Positions 1 through 8,720 of a DNA stretch of 64,000 nucleotides are shown piece after piece; position 1 is the stretch's first letter; each line of letters starts with the position of its first letter. The DNA lies in NCBI RefSeq assembly GCF_039134705.1, contig NZ_CP146256.1:3968001-4032000 (forward strand), written 5' to 3'. The notes beneath the pieces are model-generated. The model was given only the letters and a program-made list of their open reading frames with translations. It was not told where the DNA came from and did no database searches. Origin of the DNA: Kineothrix sp. IPX-CK (GTDB taxonomy: Bacteria; Bacillota; Clostridia; Lachnospirales; Lachnospiraceae). Both the position numbers and the translations under genes were made by a program.

Positions 1-248
1 TGCAGAGTCGTCCCGTCCCAGATCGTCCCCTGCGTTATTTGAAAATAATCATTATCGCAGTCTAAGGTGATCGTATCCGGCATGTAGGTTTGCAGCTTTA
101 CCGCATCTGCTCCTGCCTCCTTTGCTGCCTTGATGATTGCCGCAGCTCTGTCATAGTCCTGTAAATGGTTAGCGGAAACCTCCGCCACCACAAAGGTCTT
201 TTCTCCCTCACCCACATAACGGCTGCCTATCTTAATTTTCTTTACCAT
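1..248 (-). CDS. pseI: pseudaminic acid synthase, N-terminal part (runs off the window)
   Basis: The reading frame begins with ATG at 248 on the minus strand and continues past position 1, so only about 82 residues are visible. They include FVVAEVSANH, IIKAAKEAGADAVKLQTY and the stretch around DCDNDYFQI, which are the N-terminal hallmarks of NeuB/PseI-type sialic acid synthases (TIM barrel). The tyrosine-rich DYFQ pattern fits PseI better than NeuB. PseI condenses 6-deoxy-AltdiNAc with phosphoenolpyruvate to give pseudaminic acid. The start overlaps the end of pseF by 17 bp, so the two are translationally coupled in the pse operon. The C-terminal SAF domain is not in the window. Confidence 0.9.
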   Translation of the reverse strand, partial: MVKKIKIGSRYVGEGEKTFVVAEVSANHLQDYDRAAAIIKAAKEAGADAVKLQTYMPDTITLDCDNDYFQITQGTIWDGTTL

Positions 249-942
249 TCTCATCCTCCATCATACGGTACTTGATTTCCGCCAGCTTCCAGTCCGATAA
301 GTTATCAATATCCTGCACTTGCGTCTCGGGAACCACGATCGGAACATATCCTTCCTTCAAATCCCCTTTGCAGGCACGATATTTTTCCGTATTGTAAAAA
401 TAAAACTGTCCGCAGTCATGATACATCGTCTCCAAATCCTGAGAGCGTTTCTGCGCGTTTTCCGGATAACAGTATTCCAGTCTGCCATCCCTTATCGCCA
501 TCCCCCGCTGCGGAGGAAAAGAAAAGCTCACCACCGGCATAACACCCGAGGCATTATCTCTTTTTAAGATTTGATACGCACTTTTCAGTTTCTCAGATGT
601 AACAAATGGGGCGGTGGGATAAATGCACGCCATATATTCGAAGGTCTTTCCTCTTTTTTCGTATTCCTCCAGTACCTCTAAAAGCACATCGTCCGTAGTC
701 GCGTAGTCGTCGGAGGCTGCACCGCTTCTCATAAAGGGCACACTCGCTCCCGCATCTGCCGCGATATCAGCAATTTCTTCATCGTCGGTAGAAACCATCA
801 CTTCATCGAACAGCCCGCAGGTCAACGCCGCTTCGATGGAATAGCAGATAATGGGCTTACCCAGAAACTCTTTTTTATTTTTTCCCGGAATCCTTTTACT
901 TCCGCCTCTTGCCGTAATAATCGCTACCGCGCTTAGCAGCAT
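232..942 (-). CDS. pseF: pseudaminic acid cytidylyltransferase
   Basis: This 236-residue protein activates pseudaminic acid with CTP to CMP-pseudaminic acid, the donor for glycosyltransferases. The N-terminus carries the nucleotide-binding motif AIITARGGSKRIPGKNKK of CMP-sialate synthetases, followed by YPTAPF and a conserved YHDCGQFYFYNTEKY segment typical of PseF. Its length is normal for the family. It lies between the PseG fusion (22 bp upstream) and pseI (overlapping by 17 bp), which fits the order of steps in the pathway. The sequence alone cannot fully exclude a related NeuA/legionaminate specificity, but the surrounding pseB, pseC and pseG make pseudaminate much more likely. Confidence 0.9.
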   Translation of the reverse strand: MLLSAVAIITARGGSKRIPGKNKKEFLGKPIICYSIEAALTCGLFDEVMVSTDDEEIADIAADAGASVPFMRSGAASDDYATTDDVLLEVLEEYEKRGKTFEYMACIYPTAPFVTSEKLKSAYQILKRDNASGVMPVVSFSFPPQRGMAIRDGRLEYCYPENAQKRSQDLETMYHDCGQFYFYNTEKYRACKGDLKEGYVPIVVPETQVQDIDNLSDWKLAEIKYRMMEDENGKEN

Positions 943-964
943 ATCGTTACCTCCTCATTCCGTT

Positions 965-3157
965 CTATAGCTTTATGATTTCTTCCGCAATCCGGGCCGC
1001 TCCGTTTCCGTCCGTCACCCCGTGCAGCTTTTTTTTCATTTTGCTTTGCAGCTCCTTATCCTGAAGAAGTCTTTCCAGCCCGTCACATATCCTTTTTATG
1101 CAATCTGCCCGGTCCGTTCTTATGTCTCCGGAGAAAAGCATTCTCTCTTCCTTTTCGAAGAAATCGCTGTCATATTTCTGATTGTCCGCGCAGACAAAAA
1201 ATACCGTGGGTACCTGCATGGCACAGAGTTCAAAAAGTACGGTACCTGCAGCCGATACCGCAGCCTCGCAGCCGCCCATAAGCCTCGCCATGTTTTCTAC
1301 ATTGCGGTGCAGCACTATTTGTTCATGACTATCCGCAAGCTTTTTTAGTTCCTCTGCCTTATTATGGAACCTCCCTACTACCGTATCGAACACCACATCC
1401 GAAAGCGCCTCTCTTTCTACCGCCTCCGCAAGAATACCTAAAAGTGCGCTATAAACGTCTCCGCCTCCGCTGCTGAGCAGAACATGTCTCTCCTTGTGAC
1501 GAAGCGCTCCCTCTTCTTCAGAAAATTCCTCGCGGAGAGGCACATACGCCGTACCAAGGAGCAGCTTCGTATCCTGTCCGTAGGCCTCCTCATAGGGAAA
1601 GAGATGGTGATAGGCATTGTAATTAATGACCATGCGCACCGGGTAAACAGCTTCAAACATATCGTCTATATAAATGATATCACATATTTCCTTCAGTGCT
1701 TCGAAATATGCCATTGCATATTTTCCATTTGCCACCTGATAGGAATCCACCAGCAGCTTTTCACAGCCCGCTTTTTTCAATTCGGAAAGAAGCGTCTGTA
1801 CCTCGCTCTCCGGTTCCTTCCATTTCGTTTGCAGGCACACATATTCCACGCCCGCCTGCTTTAGCATCGGAGCGGCAAATTCATCGGCCACAAAAAAGCA
1901 TACACTTTCTCCCCTTCTTATCAGCTGCTTTGCAATCGTAATACAGCGCATGATATGCCCTGTAGCAATTTCTTCATTGGCATCGGCCCTTATTCCTATC
2001 GTATATCTGCTGCCCGCGGCTATACCGCTTACCCCCTTTTTACGCTCATAATCGAAAATCGCGTTCCTTATTTGCTCCATCCCATCATTTCCATATCGCT
2101 GGTCCATGGGCAATGCAAGAAGATGTTCGAAAATATACCTTTCCTCGTCGCAAAGATGTTCTTTATTTTCCTTTCCTACAGGCCAGAGCACCGGCGCATA
2201 CACATCTCTCTTTTGCAGATATTCTTGAAGCTCCTTCCGCTCCTTTGCATAAACCGGAAAGTATAAAGGAACCGCCCTCTCCTCCATGGATTCGAAAACG
2301 GGTCTTACGCTTTTCATATCAAGGAGCGCCTGATGCAGCTGCTTATAGTTCTCGTTCCTCACCCGCTTGCACCTTTCTTCGTCTTCCCTGCTTAGCATCG
2401 CTCCCGAAATTTGCGATATGGAATTAATGTCCGAATGCCTATCCAGCCATTCTTCCATCTCAGCATTTTTCTTCAGATAGGTTTTCTTCAAGGCCCGCTT
2501 TTCGTCTTCAGCCATTCCTCCATAAAGGTATTTCCATTTCTCAGTCAAAAGCTCAAGCCTGCTGCCCGTAAATTCTCCTCCGCCTTGAAGCTCTCCGGAG
2601 GAAAGGGGAATATCGGAAGCTACGAAGCCTCCGTCCGGTACCGGATACCATTTTCTAAGGCTGCCTATCACGTAATCGGCCTCCCCTCCCGCATCCTCCA
2701 GATAATAGGACTGCGTCACATCCTCCATAATATGAAGTCCCTGACTTCGCCACTGCTTAAGCAAAGACCGCATCGGCTTCCATGTATCCATTCCGTAATA
2801 AGGATGGATAAAAAGCAGACCCGGTCTTATATGTTCTATCTGTTTACAAAGCTCTTCCCGAGCTGCCTCCAGATTCTTTCCAATATGATAAAAATGCAGT
2901 TTCCACCCTTCCTGCTCAAAGGGAAAAAATACCGTATCGCACATGTATGCAGGAATCAGGCATTCCTTCAGTATCGCAGGCTCGTTTTCCTCAAGGCTTC
3001 GAAGCGCCCATGCAATTGCCTCCCTGCCGGACTGAGTATATGCACAGTATTTTTTATTGTATTTCTCCACTTCCTTCAAAAATGGCCCTGCCGCACCGCC
3101 TAAGCCGCCTGCAGGCACATTTTTCGGGTCGATTTCATAAATGCTTCCTATTTCCAT
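965..3157 (-). CDS. fusion of a DegT-like aminotransferase domain with PseG (UDP-sugar hydrolase)
   Basis: The 730-residue protein has two parts. Residues about 1-370 resemble DegT/DnrJ/EryC1-type PLP aminotransferases, with a candidate Schiff-base lysine at 169 in GSLRKWYPVPDGG. Residues about 385-730 are a PseG domain: GIRADANEEIATGHIMRC includes the TGH motif with His401, the position of the PseG catalytic histidine, followed by LLSSGGGD and a GT-B-like C-terminal half with SAAGT. PseG releases UDP from UDP-2,4-diacetamido-2,4,6-trideoxy-altropyranose. The role of the fused aminotransferase is unclear, because a separate complete pseC is present at 4255-5460. An AAAGG ribosome site lies 7 nt before the ATG. 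No frameshift is seen at the junction. Confidence 0.85.
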   Translation of the reverse strand: MEIGSIYEIDPKNVPAGGLGGAAGPFLKEVEKYNKKYCAYTQSGREAIAWALRSLEENEPAILKECLIPAYMCDTVFFPFEQEGWKLHFYHIGKNLEAAREELCKQIEHIRPGLLFIHPYYGMDTWKPMRSLLKQWRSQGLHIMEDVTQSYYLEDAGGEADYVIGSLRKWYPVPDGGFVASDIPLSSGELQGGGEFTGSRLELLTEKWKYLYGGMAEDEKRALKKTYLKKNAEMEEWLDRHSDINSISQISGAMLSREDEERCKRVRNENYKQLHQALLDMKSVRPVFESMEERAVPLYFPVYAKERKELQEYLQKRDVYAPVLWPVGKENKEHLCDEERYIFEHLLALPMDQRYGNDGMEQIRNAIFDYERKKGVSGIAAGSRYTIGIRADANEEIATGHIMRCITIAKQLIRRGESVCFFVADEFAAPMLKQAGVEYVCLQTKWKEPESEVQTLLSELKKAGCEKLLVDSYQVANGKYAMAYFEALKEICDIIYIDDMFEAVYPVRMVINYNAYHHLFPYEEAYGQDTKLLLGTAYVPLREEFSEEEGALRHKERHVLLSSGGGDVYSALLGILAEAVEREALSDVVFDTVVGRFHNKAEELKKLADSHEQIVLHRNVENMARLMGGCEAAVSAAGTVLFELCAMQVPTVFFVCADNQKYDSDFFEKEERMLFSGDIRTDRADCIKRICDGLERLLQDKELQSKMKKKLHGVTDGNGAARIAEEIIKL

Positions 3158-3188
3158 GAAAGAGCCTTTCCCTAAATGTGAACTTTAA

Positions 3189-4235
3189 CTATTTATGTCC
3201 AATCACTCCTACCGAACAAGCTTTTCTCCACCTTCGGTACGCCCACAATAATTTATAATACAGCATAAAAAAAAGTGTGGATTTCTGCTGCATTCTTACT
3301 AACTTCTTCTCTTCCTCATGGGTTCTTTCCAGATAATACGGATTCTCCATGAAACCGGGGAAGGTCTGTCTCATTTCCTCTCCCAGCTTTTTCACAAACC
3401 GGTATCTCGTATGCGCTACGCCCGTCATATAGGTGAACAGCGTATTGACATAAAACAAAAGAGCAAAGCTATATTCCAGTTCCGGCCTAAAATCCTCCAT
3501 ATAATGATGGCGTCTTGCCTCCGCCAGCATCAGTCTGCCAGCTTCCATACGGTCCTCGCAGCGCTCCTTGGAAATCGTATGCACCGTGGAGGTCTCATGC
3601 TGATAATAAAAATAAAGCGGCTCCTGTATATATTCAAAATGTTTCGCAAGTATCAGATAGGAATTTCCAAGAGCGTTATCTTCATAAAAGATATTTTCCG
3701 GGAACCAAAGCTCATGTTCCATGATCATCGAACGTTTAAAAATCTTAACCACCAGACTTCCGCCGTCCAAAATAAGGCTGCGTCTTTTATCTGCTGTGAG
3801 TACACCACTTTGCTCCACTTTGCTGTTATGCACTACCTGACCGACCTCCATGGAATGTACATCGGTCAGACTGTAATCGCAACCCACCAGGTCGGCACCC
3901 GTTTCTTCAGCTCTTTTTAAAAGCAGCTCATACATATCGGGAGTGATCCAGTCATCGCTGTCGATGAATCCGACCCATTCCCCCTGAGCCAGCCTTAAGC
4001 CGATGTTCTTCGCCCCGCCCTGACGCTTGTTCACTTCGGAATGAACCGCTTTGAATTTTTCAGGAAACCGGGCCTCATAATCCTTTAAAACGGTAAACGA
4101 ACAATCGGTGGAGCAATCGTCCACCGCTATGATCTCGTAATTGTCTATCGTCTGATTCACCAGGGAATTCAGGCAGTATTCCAGTTTTTGGTCCGCCGCC
4201 ATATTATAAACAGGCACGATAATACTCAGCTTCAT
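3189..4235 (-). CDS. family 2 glycosyltransferase in the pse operon
   Basis: A GT-A glycosyltransferase of about 348 residues from the chosen start. The start MKLSIIVPVYN gives the usual first beta-strand; it is followed by IIAVDDCSTD, GGAKNIGLRLAQGEW and the metal-binding FIDSDDW. The frame stays open upstream to a TTG at 4265 that overlaps pseC by 11 bp, so an upstream start is possible. The C-terminal region, with many tyrosines and a basic tail, has no obvious membrane segment. It sits between pseC and the PseG fusion and may transfer pseudaminic acid or another sugar of the same glycan; the acceptor cannot be read from sequence. Confidence 0.82.
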   Translation of the reverse strand: MKLSIIVPVYNMAADQKLEYCLNSLVNQTIDNYEIIAVDDCSTDCSFTVLKDYEARFPEKFKAVHSEVNKRQGGAKNIGLRLAQGEWVGFIDSDDWITPDMYELLLKRAEETGADLVGCDYSLTDVHSMEVGQVVHNSKVEQSGVLTADKRRSLILDGGSLVVKIFKRSMIMEHELWFPENIFYEDNALGNSYLILAKHFEYIQEPLYFYYQHETSTVHTISKERCEDRMEAGRLMLAEARRHHYMEDFRPELEYSFALLFYVNTLFTYMTGVAHTRYRFVKKLGEEMRQTFPGFMENPYYLERTHEEEKKLVRMQQKSTLFFMLYYKLLWAYRRWRKACSVGVIGHK

Positions 4236-4254
4236 CTCCTGCACCGCCTTCTCA

Positions 4255-5460
4255 TCATTTTGCAAAATACTGCGCGACTTTCGTTACTGCACGGATAACG
4301 TCCTGCACATCCTCATCTGTCATCGCGTAATAAAGAGGAATACTGATGATCTCCTCATACAACTTCTCCGCTTTCGGACAAAGTCCCTTTTTATACCCGA
4401 GCTTCTGATAGTACGGAAAGTAATAGGTAGGGATATAATGTACGTTACAAACGATGTTCTCTGCTCCAAGCGCATCGAAAAACTGTTTTCTGTCTATCGT
4501 GAGCTGTTCCGGTACCAGACGTAAAATATACAAATGCCTCGTTGTATCGGACTGCGGGATTTCCTGCTGTATAGCCATCTGGGGAAGCTTTGCAAACGCT
4601 TCGTCATAACGGGCAACAATTTCTTTTCTGCGCCTTGAAAAAGCCGGAAGCTTATTTAACTGGCTGATAAGAAGCGCCGCCTGTATATCCGTCATACGGT
4701 AATTATAACCCAAATCGATCTGCTCATAGTACCACGGTCCATCCGGCTCATGCTCCATCTGCTCTGAGTCCCTCGTTATTCCGTGAGCTCTGTAAAGCAA
4801 CAGCTTCTGATAATATTCTTCGTTATTCGTAAGCACCGCTCCGCCTTCTCCGCTGGTTACTGTTTTCACCGGATGAAAGCTTAAGGTAGTCATATCTGCA
4901 ATAGAGCCGTTTGGCTTTCCATTGTACTTTGTCCCTATTACATGTGCACCGTCCTCAATCAGCACCAGTTTTTTTTCCCCGCATATGGCTAAGAGCTCAT
5001 CCTCCTCGATGGATTGACCCGTAAAGTCCACTGCCACTACGGCTTTCGTCCTATCTGTAATATGCTCTTTTACCGATGCCGGATCAATATTATAGGTCCT
5101 ATCGTTAATATCTGCAAATACCGGTTTGGCGCCCACATAAAGCGCGCAGTTGGCGGAGGCTGCGAATGTGATCGGAGTGGTTATTACCTCGTCGCCCCGG
5201 GTAACACCTGCCGCCATACAGGCAATATGAAGGGCTGCCGTACCGTTGCTGCAAGCCACCGCATATTTCGCCCCTGTTAACTCACACAGCTTCTCTTCCA
5301 GCTCGGCGATTTTGGGACCGCAGGTCAGATAATCGCTTTTCAGTACATCCACCACCGCCTGGATATCCTCTTCATCGATATATTGATGACCATAAAATAT
5401 TTTCGTATCGCGCACGGGAGTTCCGCCGCAAATTGCCGGTTTTTCCATATTATTGATCAT
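4255..5460 (-). CDS. pseC: UDP-4-amino-4,6-dideoxy-N-acetyl-beta-L-altrosamine transaminase
   Basis: A 401-residue DegT/DnrJ/EryC1 family PLP enzyme that aminates the 4-keto sugar made by PseB. Visible features are YLTCGPKIAELEE near the N-terminus, CSNGTAALHIA for phosphate binding, the DGAHVIGT pocket and the Schiff-base lysine in SFHPVKTVTSGEGG. The sequence FAASANCALYVGAKPVFADI is typical of PseC. It lies 42 bp downstream of pseB, which fits sequential steps in one operon. Length is normal for the family. A start four codons further in (MEKPAICGG) is also possible; the listed start has a GGGA stretch about 6 nt upstream. Confidence 0.92.
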   Translation of the reverse strand: MINNMEKPAICGGTPVRDTKIFYGHQYIDEEDIQAVVDVLKSDYLTCGPKIAELEEKLCELTGAKYAVACSNGTAALHIACMAAGVTRGDEVITTPITFAASANCALYVGAKPVFADINDRTYNIDPASVKEHITDRTKAVVAVDFTGQSIEEDELLAICGEKKLVLIEDGAHVIGTKYNGKPNGSIADMTTLSFHPVKTVTSGEGGAVLTNNEEYYQKLLLYRAHGITRDSEQMEHEPDGPWYYEQIDLGYNYRMTDIQAALLISQLNKLPAFSRRRKEIVARYDEAFAKLPQMAIQQEIPQSDTTRHLYILRLVPEQLTIDRKQFFDALGAENIVCNVHYIPTYYFPYYQKLGYKKGLCPKAEKLYEEIISIPLYYAMTDEDVQDVIRAVTKVAQYFAK

Positions 5461-5502
5461 ATTTTTCCCATACCCTTTCCGATTCCGAAATCCGGTGCTT
5501 TC

Positions 5503-6498
5503 TTATTTTTCTAAATCTACGGTCTTAAGGAGTTCCTTTATCTCTTCTACGGACAGCCACTGAACGTTGTTATCCGAGCTGTAAGAGAAGCCTTCCGCTA
5601 CCTTTTTGCCACTTAAATTTATTTGCTGCTTGCTGTTCCAAATCACCTGCGGATAAACGATGAAATGCTTGTCATATTCATAAGTTGTATCGGAATCTTC
5701 CACCGTCACCATGATTTCGTGAAGCTTCTCTCCCGGACGGATTCCCACCTCCAGCATCTTACAGCCCGGAAGCATCGCCTGAGCCAAATCCGTAATCTTA
5801 AAAGACGGAATCTTGCTGATGAAGGTCTCACCTCCGGTAGCTTCCTCCAGCGCTTTGATGACCAGTTCCACTCCCTCTCTCAAACTGATCCAAAATCTGG
5901 TCATACGATAGTCCGTAATCGGGAATTCCGTTTTACCATTTTTCATGAGATTATGAAAAAAAGGAATCACAGAACCGCGGCTTCCCGCAACGTTTCCATA
6001 TCTTACGATGGAAAAATTAATCTCCTTCGTTCCCGCATACGCATTTGCCGCCACGAACAGCTTATCGGATACCAGCTTTGTACCGCCGTACAAATTTACC
6101 GGATTTACAGCCTTATCCGTGGATAAAGCCACTACCTTTTTTACACCGGAATCCAGCGCCGCGTCGATAACATTCTGCGCTCCGTGAATATTCGTCTTAA
6201 TTGCCTCATTCGGATTATATTCGCATGCCGGCACTTGTTTAAGCGCCGCCGCATGAATCACATAATCCACTCCCTCAAAAGCTCTTTGCATTCTTTCTCT
6301 ATCACGTACATCACCGATAAAGAAACGTAGCTTATCCTTATATTCCCTGAATTCATTTTCCATTAAAAACTGCTTAAATTCATCTCTGGAATAAATAATA
6401 ACCTTCTTCGGTTCGTAGTGCTCCAAAACATACTTGGTAAAACACTTTCCGAAGGAGCCTGTCCCGCCTGTGATCAGTATCGTTTTATTATTTAACAT
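5503..6498 (-). CDS. pseB: UDP-N-acetylglucosamine 4,6-dehydratase (inverting)
   Basis: First enzyme of pseudaminic acid synthesis, converting UDP-GlcNAc to the 4-keto-6-deoxy-L-arabino sugar. The start MLNNKTILITGG was chosen because GGAGG lies 7 nt upstream; the frame itself extends 12 codons further without a ribosome site. The 331-residue short-chain dehydrogenase has the Rossmann motif TGGTGSFG, then HAAALKQVPACEYNP, the STDKAVNP segment and NLYGGTK with the YxxxK pair of extended SDRs in PseB/CapD-type order. It is the promoter-proximal gene of the pse operon, preceded by a promoter and three 30-bp repeats. Confidence 0.93.
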   Translation of the reverse strand: MLNNKTILITGGTGSFGKCFTKYVLEHYEPKKVIIYSRDEFKQFLMENEFREYKDKLRFFIGDVRDRERMQRAFEGVDYVIHAAALKQVPACEYNPNEAIKTNIHGAQNVIDAALDSGVKKVVALSTDKAVNPVNLYGGTKLVSDKLFVAANAYAGTKEINFSIVRYGNVAGSRGSVIPFFHNLMKNGKTEFPITDYRMTRFWISLREGVELVIKALEEATGGETFISKIPSFKITDLAQAMLPGCKMLEVGIRPGEKLHEIMVTVEDSDTTYEYDKHFIVYPQVIWNSKQQINLSGKKVAEGFSYSSDNNVQWLSVEEIKELLKTVDLEK

Positions 6499-6526
6499 AA
6501 TTATTTCCTCCAATATTACCATTACA

Positions 6527-6610
6527 TACACCATTCGTGTATTCAGATCTCAAAAATACACCATTAGTAAATTCAAATCTCAGAAATACACCATTCGTGT
6601 ATTTCGACAC
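6527..6610. repeat. three 30-bp tandem repeats with operator-like palindromes before pseB
   Basis: Period is exactly 30 bp: copies begin at 6527, 6557 and 6587, the last one partial. The first and third carry the inverted repeat ATACAC-n5-GTGTAT (6526-6542 and 6586-6602); the middle copy has the decayed form ATACACCATTAGTAAAT. They lie between the predicted transcription start and the ribosome site of pseB. A 30-bp spacing puts the palindromes on the same DNA face (three turns), as expected for cooperative repressor binding. No regulator for the site is identified. Confidence 0.7.
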
Positions 6611-6612
6611 AC

Positions 6613-6641
6613 ATTATATCATAAATCAAATCACCTGACTA
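6613..6641 (-). promoter_or_regulatory. sigma-A-type promoter of the pse operon
   Basis: On the minus strand TAGTCA (6641-6636) and TATAAT (6618-6613) are separated by 17 bp. The -10 box is perfect and the -35 matches four of six. Transcription would start near 6606, inside the first operator-like repeat encountered, which fits repression by blocking initiation or early elongation. Confidence 0.6.
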
Positions 6642-6658
6642 TACATAATACTCCAATT

Positions 6659-7032
6659 TATAAATGCTGCGTATTACTCGTGTTACTGTTCACTCCGTTC
6701 TCAGGAATGTCCGGCAAATGGACTTTTTACAAACTTTTACGGGCAATCGAAGCCGAATCAAAAGAACGACTGTGCCTATGAAAATATTTAGAAGTTCTTT
6801 CTTTGAATCGCCAAGCCATAACAAAAAACAAAACTGTTTGAGCGCAGCGAGTTTTTTGTTTTCTGTTATGTTTGGCTTGACGATTCAGAGAATTAGAACT
6901 TCTTATATATTTGAATTCGAAGCAGGAGTCTTTTGATTCGACTTCCATTGCCTTCGATATCTGAAAAAAGTCCATTTGTAGGCCCGTTGCTGTGAGGAGT
7001 GAACAGTAACTATAAATGCTACGTATTACTCG
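6659..7032. mobile_element. composite palindromic element with flanking direct repeats (family A ends around a family B core)
   Basis: Positions 6682-7010 are bounded by perfect 15-bp inverted ends, GTTACTGTTCACTCC and its complement. Inside, 6715-6978 is one long hairpin of the family B type with the shared apical sequence GTTTGAGCGCAGCGAG. Outside, a 22-bp direct repeat with one mismatch occurs at 6659-6680 and 7011-7032; the right copy covers the stop codon of the neighbouring membrane protein gene, and the left copy is followed by one extra T. No real gene is seen in this roughly 530-bp gap; open frames in it follow from the palindrome. Confidence 0.7.
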
Positions 7033-8708
7033 AATTCATACACGCTCCAAAGAGATTTCCGACCTACCATCCGATAGCCCTCAAGCTCCGGATTGCTTCG
7101 AAGAATCAAATCAAGGCTTTCCTCCTTAGTCTCTCCGTCCGCCGCATATACGATCAGCTTATGGCTGCCGCATACAATATCGTCGGTAAGCTCTTCCTGA
7201 TTATTCTCACTCATGAAATATGCCCTTTCATATTCCATCAGTTCATTGGAGCACCACCAGACATGATAAGGAGTCGCAGCATTATATAAAATCACTACCG
7301 GAACATCGGCATTTCCCTTGGCGTATTCCACCCTGTCCCCATCTTCTTCATAGAGGAACAGCACTTTGCCTGTTATGAGTTCATGAACATCCTGTGCCAA
7401 AAACAAAAGAAAAATAAGTGCAATGCCGGCCCTCCTAAGTCTCTCGTTAATGAACAGCGCACGGAAAATTCTGCCGGATAACGTATATAACGCTACAATG
7501 ATTAACAGCATCCATATCCCATATACAGGAAGCTCATAGCGGTTAGAAGTCTCGTAAAGCAAAAGCGCCGTCTTGGAAACCGTAAAAAAATACCCGCAGA
7601 CCGCAAATAAAAGAAGAAAATATGCCTTATAATCCCCGCCTATCACAAACGCTTCTGTCCCGGAATTGTTCTTCTTTCGGATAAACAGTACGATTGCCAT
7701 AACAATAATCGCCGCGAGAAGCAACAAAAAATGTCCGTCAAAAACATATTCATCCATCAGTCTGCCGAAAAAACCAAGTCTATCCACAGTATTCGCCCCG
7801 TCTAAAAATTCTGCCGCCGCTCCGGTTCCCCGATATCCTCTGAAAATATGCGACAGAGAGGCAGGATAGCTTATAACCGCCATCCCTATGGAGAAGGCGC
7901 AGCTAAGGCCGTATCGGAAGCAGTTCCACAAATTTTTGTCCCTCCATAGAAGCCACAGACAAAAACCTGCCGCCATAAAAAACAAAAAAATTATATAATA
8001 ATATTGTGTCAGAAATCCCAAATAATTTACAAACATAAGGGGCAAAAGGAAACTGCTGAAACGAAGATCACCTCTTTTACTCATTGAGTGTTCTTCACTA
8101 ATTGACCGCACATGCAGGCAGGCGAGCAGCAGCACAAAAAGAGTCAGCCATTCATACATTCTTATAAAAAGAACTCCGGAAATAATAGCCGCATTAAAAC
8201 CGTGAGCTGCGCTGACAAGAAAGGTAAGCGTCTTATTTCTGTCCGTCACCATATAGGCCAGCCATGCCAGCAGGAAAAAGTTAATGACAAATGCGAACAA
8301 GTTCACGCCGATACCCAACCACTTGCTGAATATCCCCGGAAACAGCGAGCATGCAGTATGCAGGAGAAAATAAAAAAAGGGAGGATGCACGTCCCAGGAC
8401 TGCACGGTGGCTACCAAGCTATAGTTAAACCCTTCACCCTCCAGCACGACGAACTCATTACGGTACGTATCCCGGGCTGCCCATTCCCTATCCGGCTCGA
8501 ACAGCCCCGCCGTTCGGTTGGAAGAATAATAGGAATAATATTCATCCTCATGAAAACCTGCCTTTTTACCGCCATAATAAAGAACCAGAAGTACTTGCAG
8601 GCAAAGCAAAGCCAGCATGCCGGCCTGCCACGCATAATCCCCGATATTCTTTTTTTTACTATGATTCCACTTCTTTTCCTTCATATAGCTTTCCGCCGTA
8701 TCTTTCAT
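7026..8708 (-). CDS. polytopic GT-C-type membrane glycosyltransferase-like protein
   Basis: A 560-residue membrane protein with roughly ten hydrophobic segments. Near the N-terminus FHEDEYYSYYSSN places acidic residues in the first extracellular loop, and QSWDVHPPFFYFLLH follows; this arrangement is typical of GT-C glycosyltransferases (GT39/ArnT-like and related families) that use polyprenyl-phosphate sugars. The C-terminal 110 residues are soluble and end in KSLWSVYEFE. It is the last gene of the polysaccharide cluster, 12 bp after a GT2 gene. Sugar and acceptor are not predictable. Its stop codon lies within a 22-bp repeat flanking the adjacent insertion. Confidence 0.72.
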   Translation of the reverse strand: MKDTAESYMKEKKWNHSKKKNIGDYAWQAGMLALLCLQVLLVLYYGGKKAGFHEDEYYSYYSSNRTAGLFEPDREWAARDTYRNEFVVLEGEGFNYSLVATVQSWDVHPPFFYFLLHTACSLFPGIFSKWLGIGVNLFAFVINFFLLAWLAYMVTDRNKTLTFLVSAAHGFNAAIISGVLFIRMYEWLTLFVLLLACLHVRSISEEHSMSKRGDLRFSSFLLPLMFVNYLGFLTQYYYIIFLFFMAAGFCLWLLWRDKNLWNCFRYGLSCAFSIGMAVISYPASLSHIFRGYRGTGAAAEFLDGANTVDRLGFFGRLMDEYVFDGHFLLLLAAIIVMAIVLFIRKKNNSGTEAFVIGGDYKAYFLLLFAVCGYFFTVSKTALLLYETSNRYELPVYGIWMLLIIVALYTLSGRIFRALFINERLRRAGIALIFLLFLAQDVHELITGKVLFLYEEDGDRVEYAKGNADVPVVILYNAATPYHVWWCSNELMEYERAYFMSENNQEELTDDIVCGSHKLIVYAADGETKEESLDLILRSNPELEGYRMVGRKSLWSVYEFE

Positions 8709-8720
8709 TTCCGTATCGCC

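Noticed and set aside
6527..6610. CRISPR-like array before pseB
   Set aside because: The units are directly abutting 30-bp repeats without distinct spacers, only three copies, and sit between a promoter and a ribosome site.
6664..6975. Open frames on both strands in the 6664-6975 region (also 12256-12546 and 22590-22865)
   Set aside because: They lie inside the palindromic family B elements, where complementary arms give mirrored frames. They have no ribosome sites and no resemblance to proteins.
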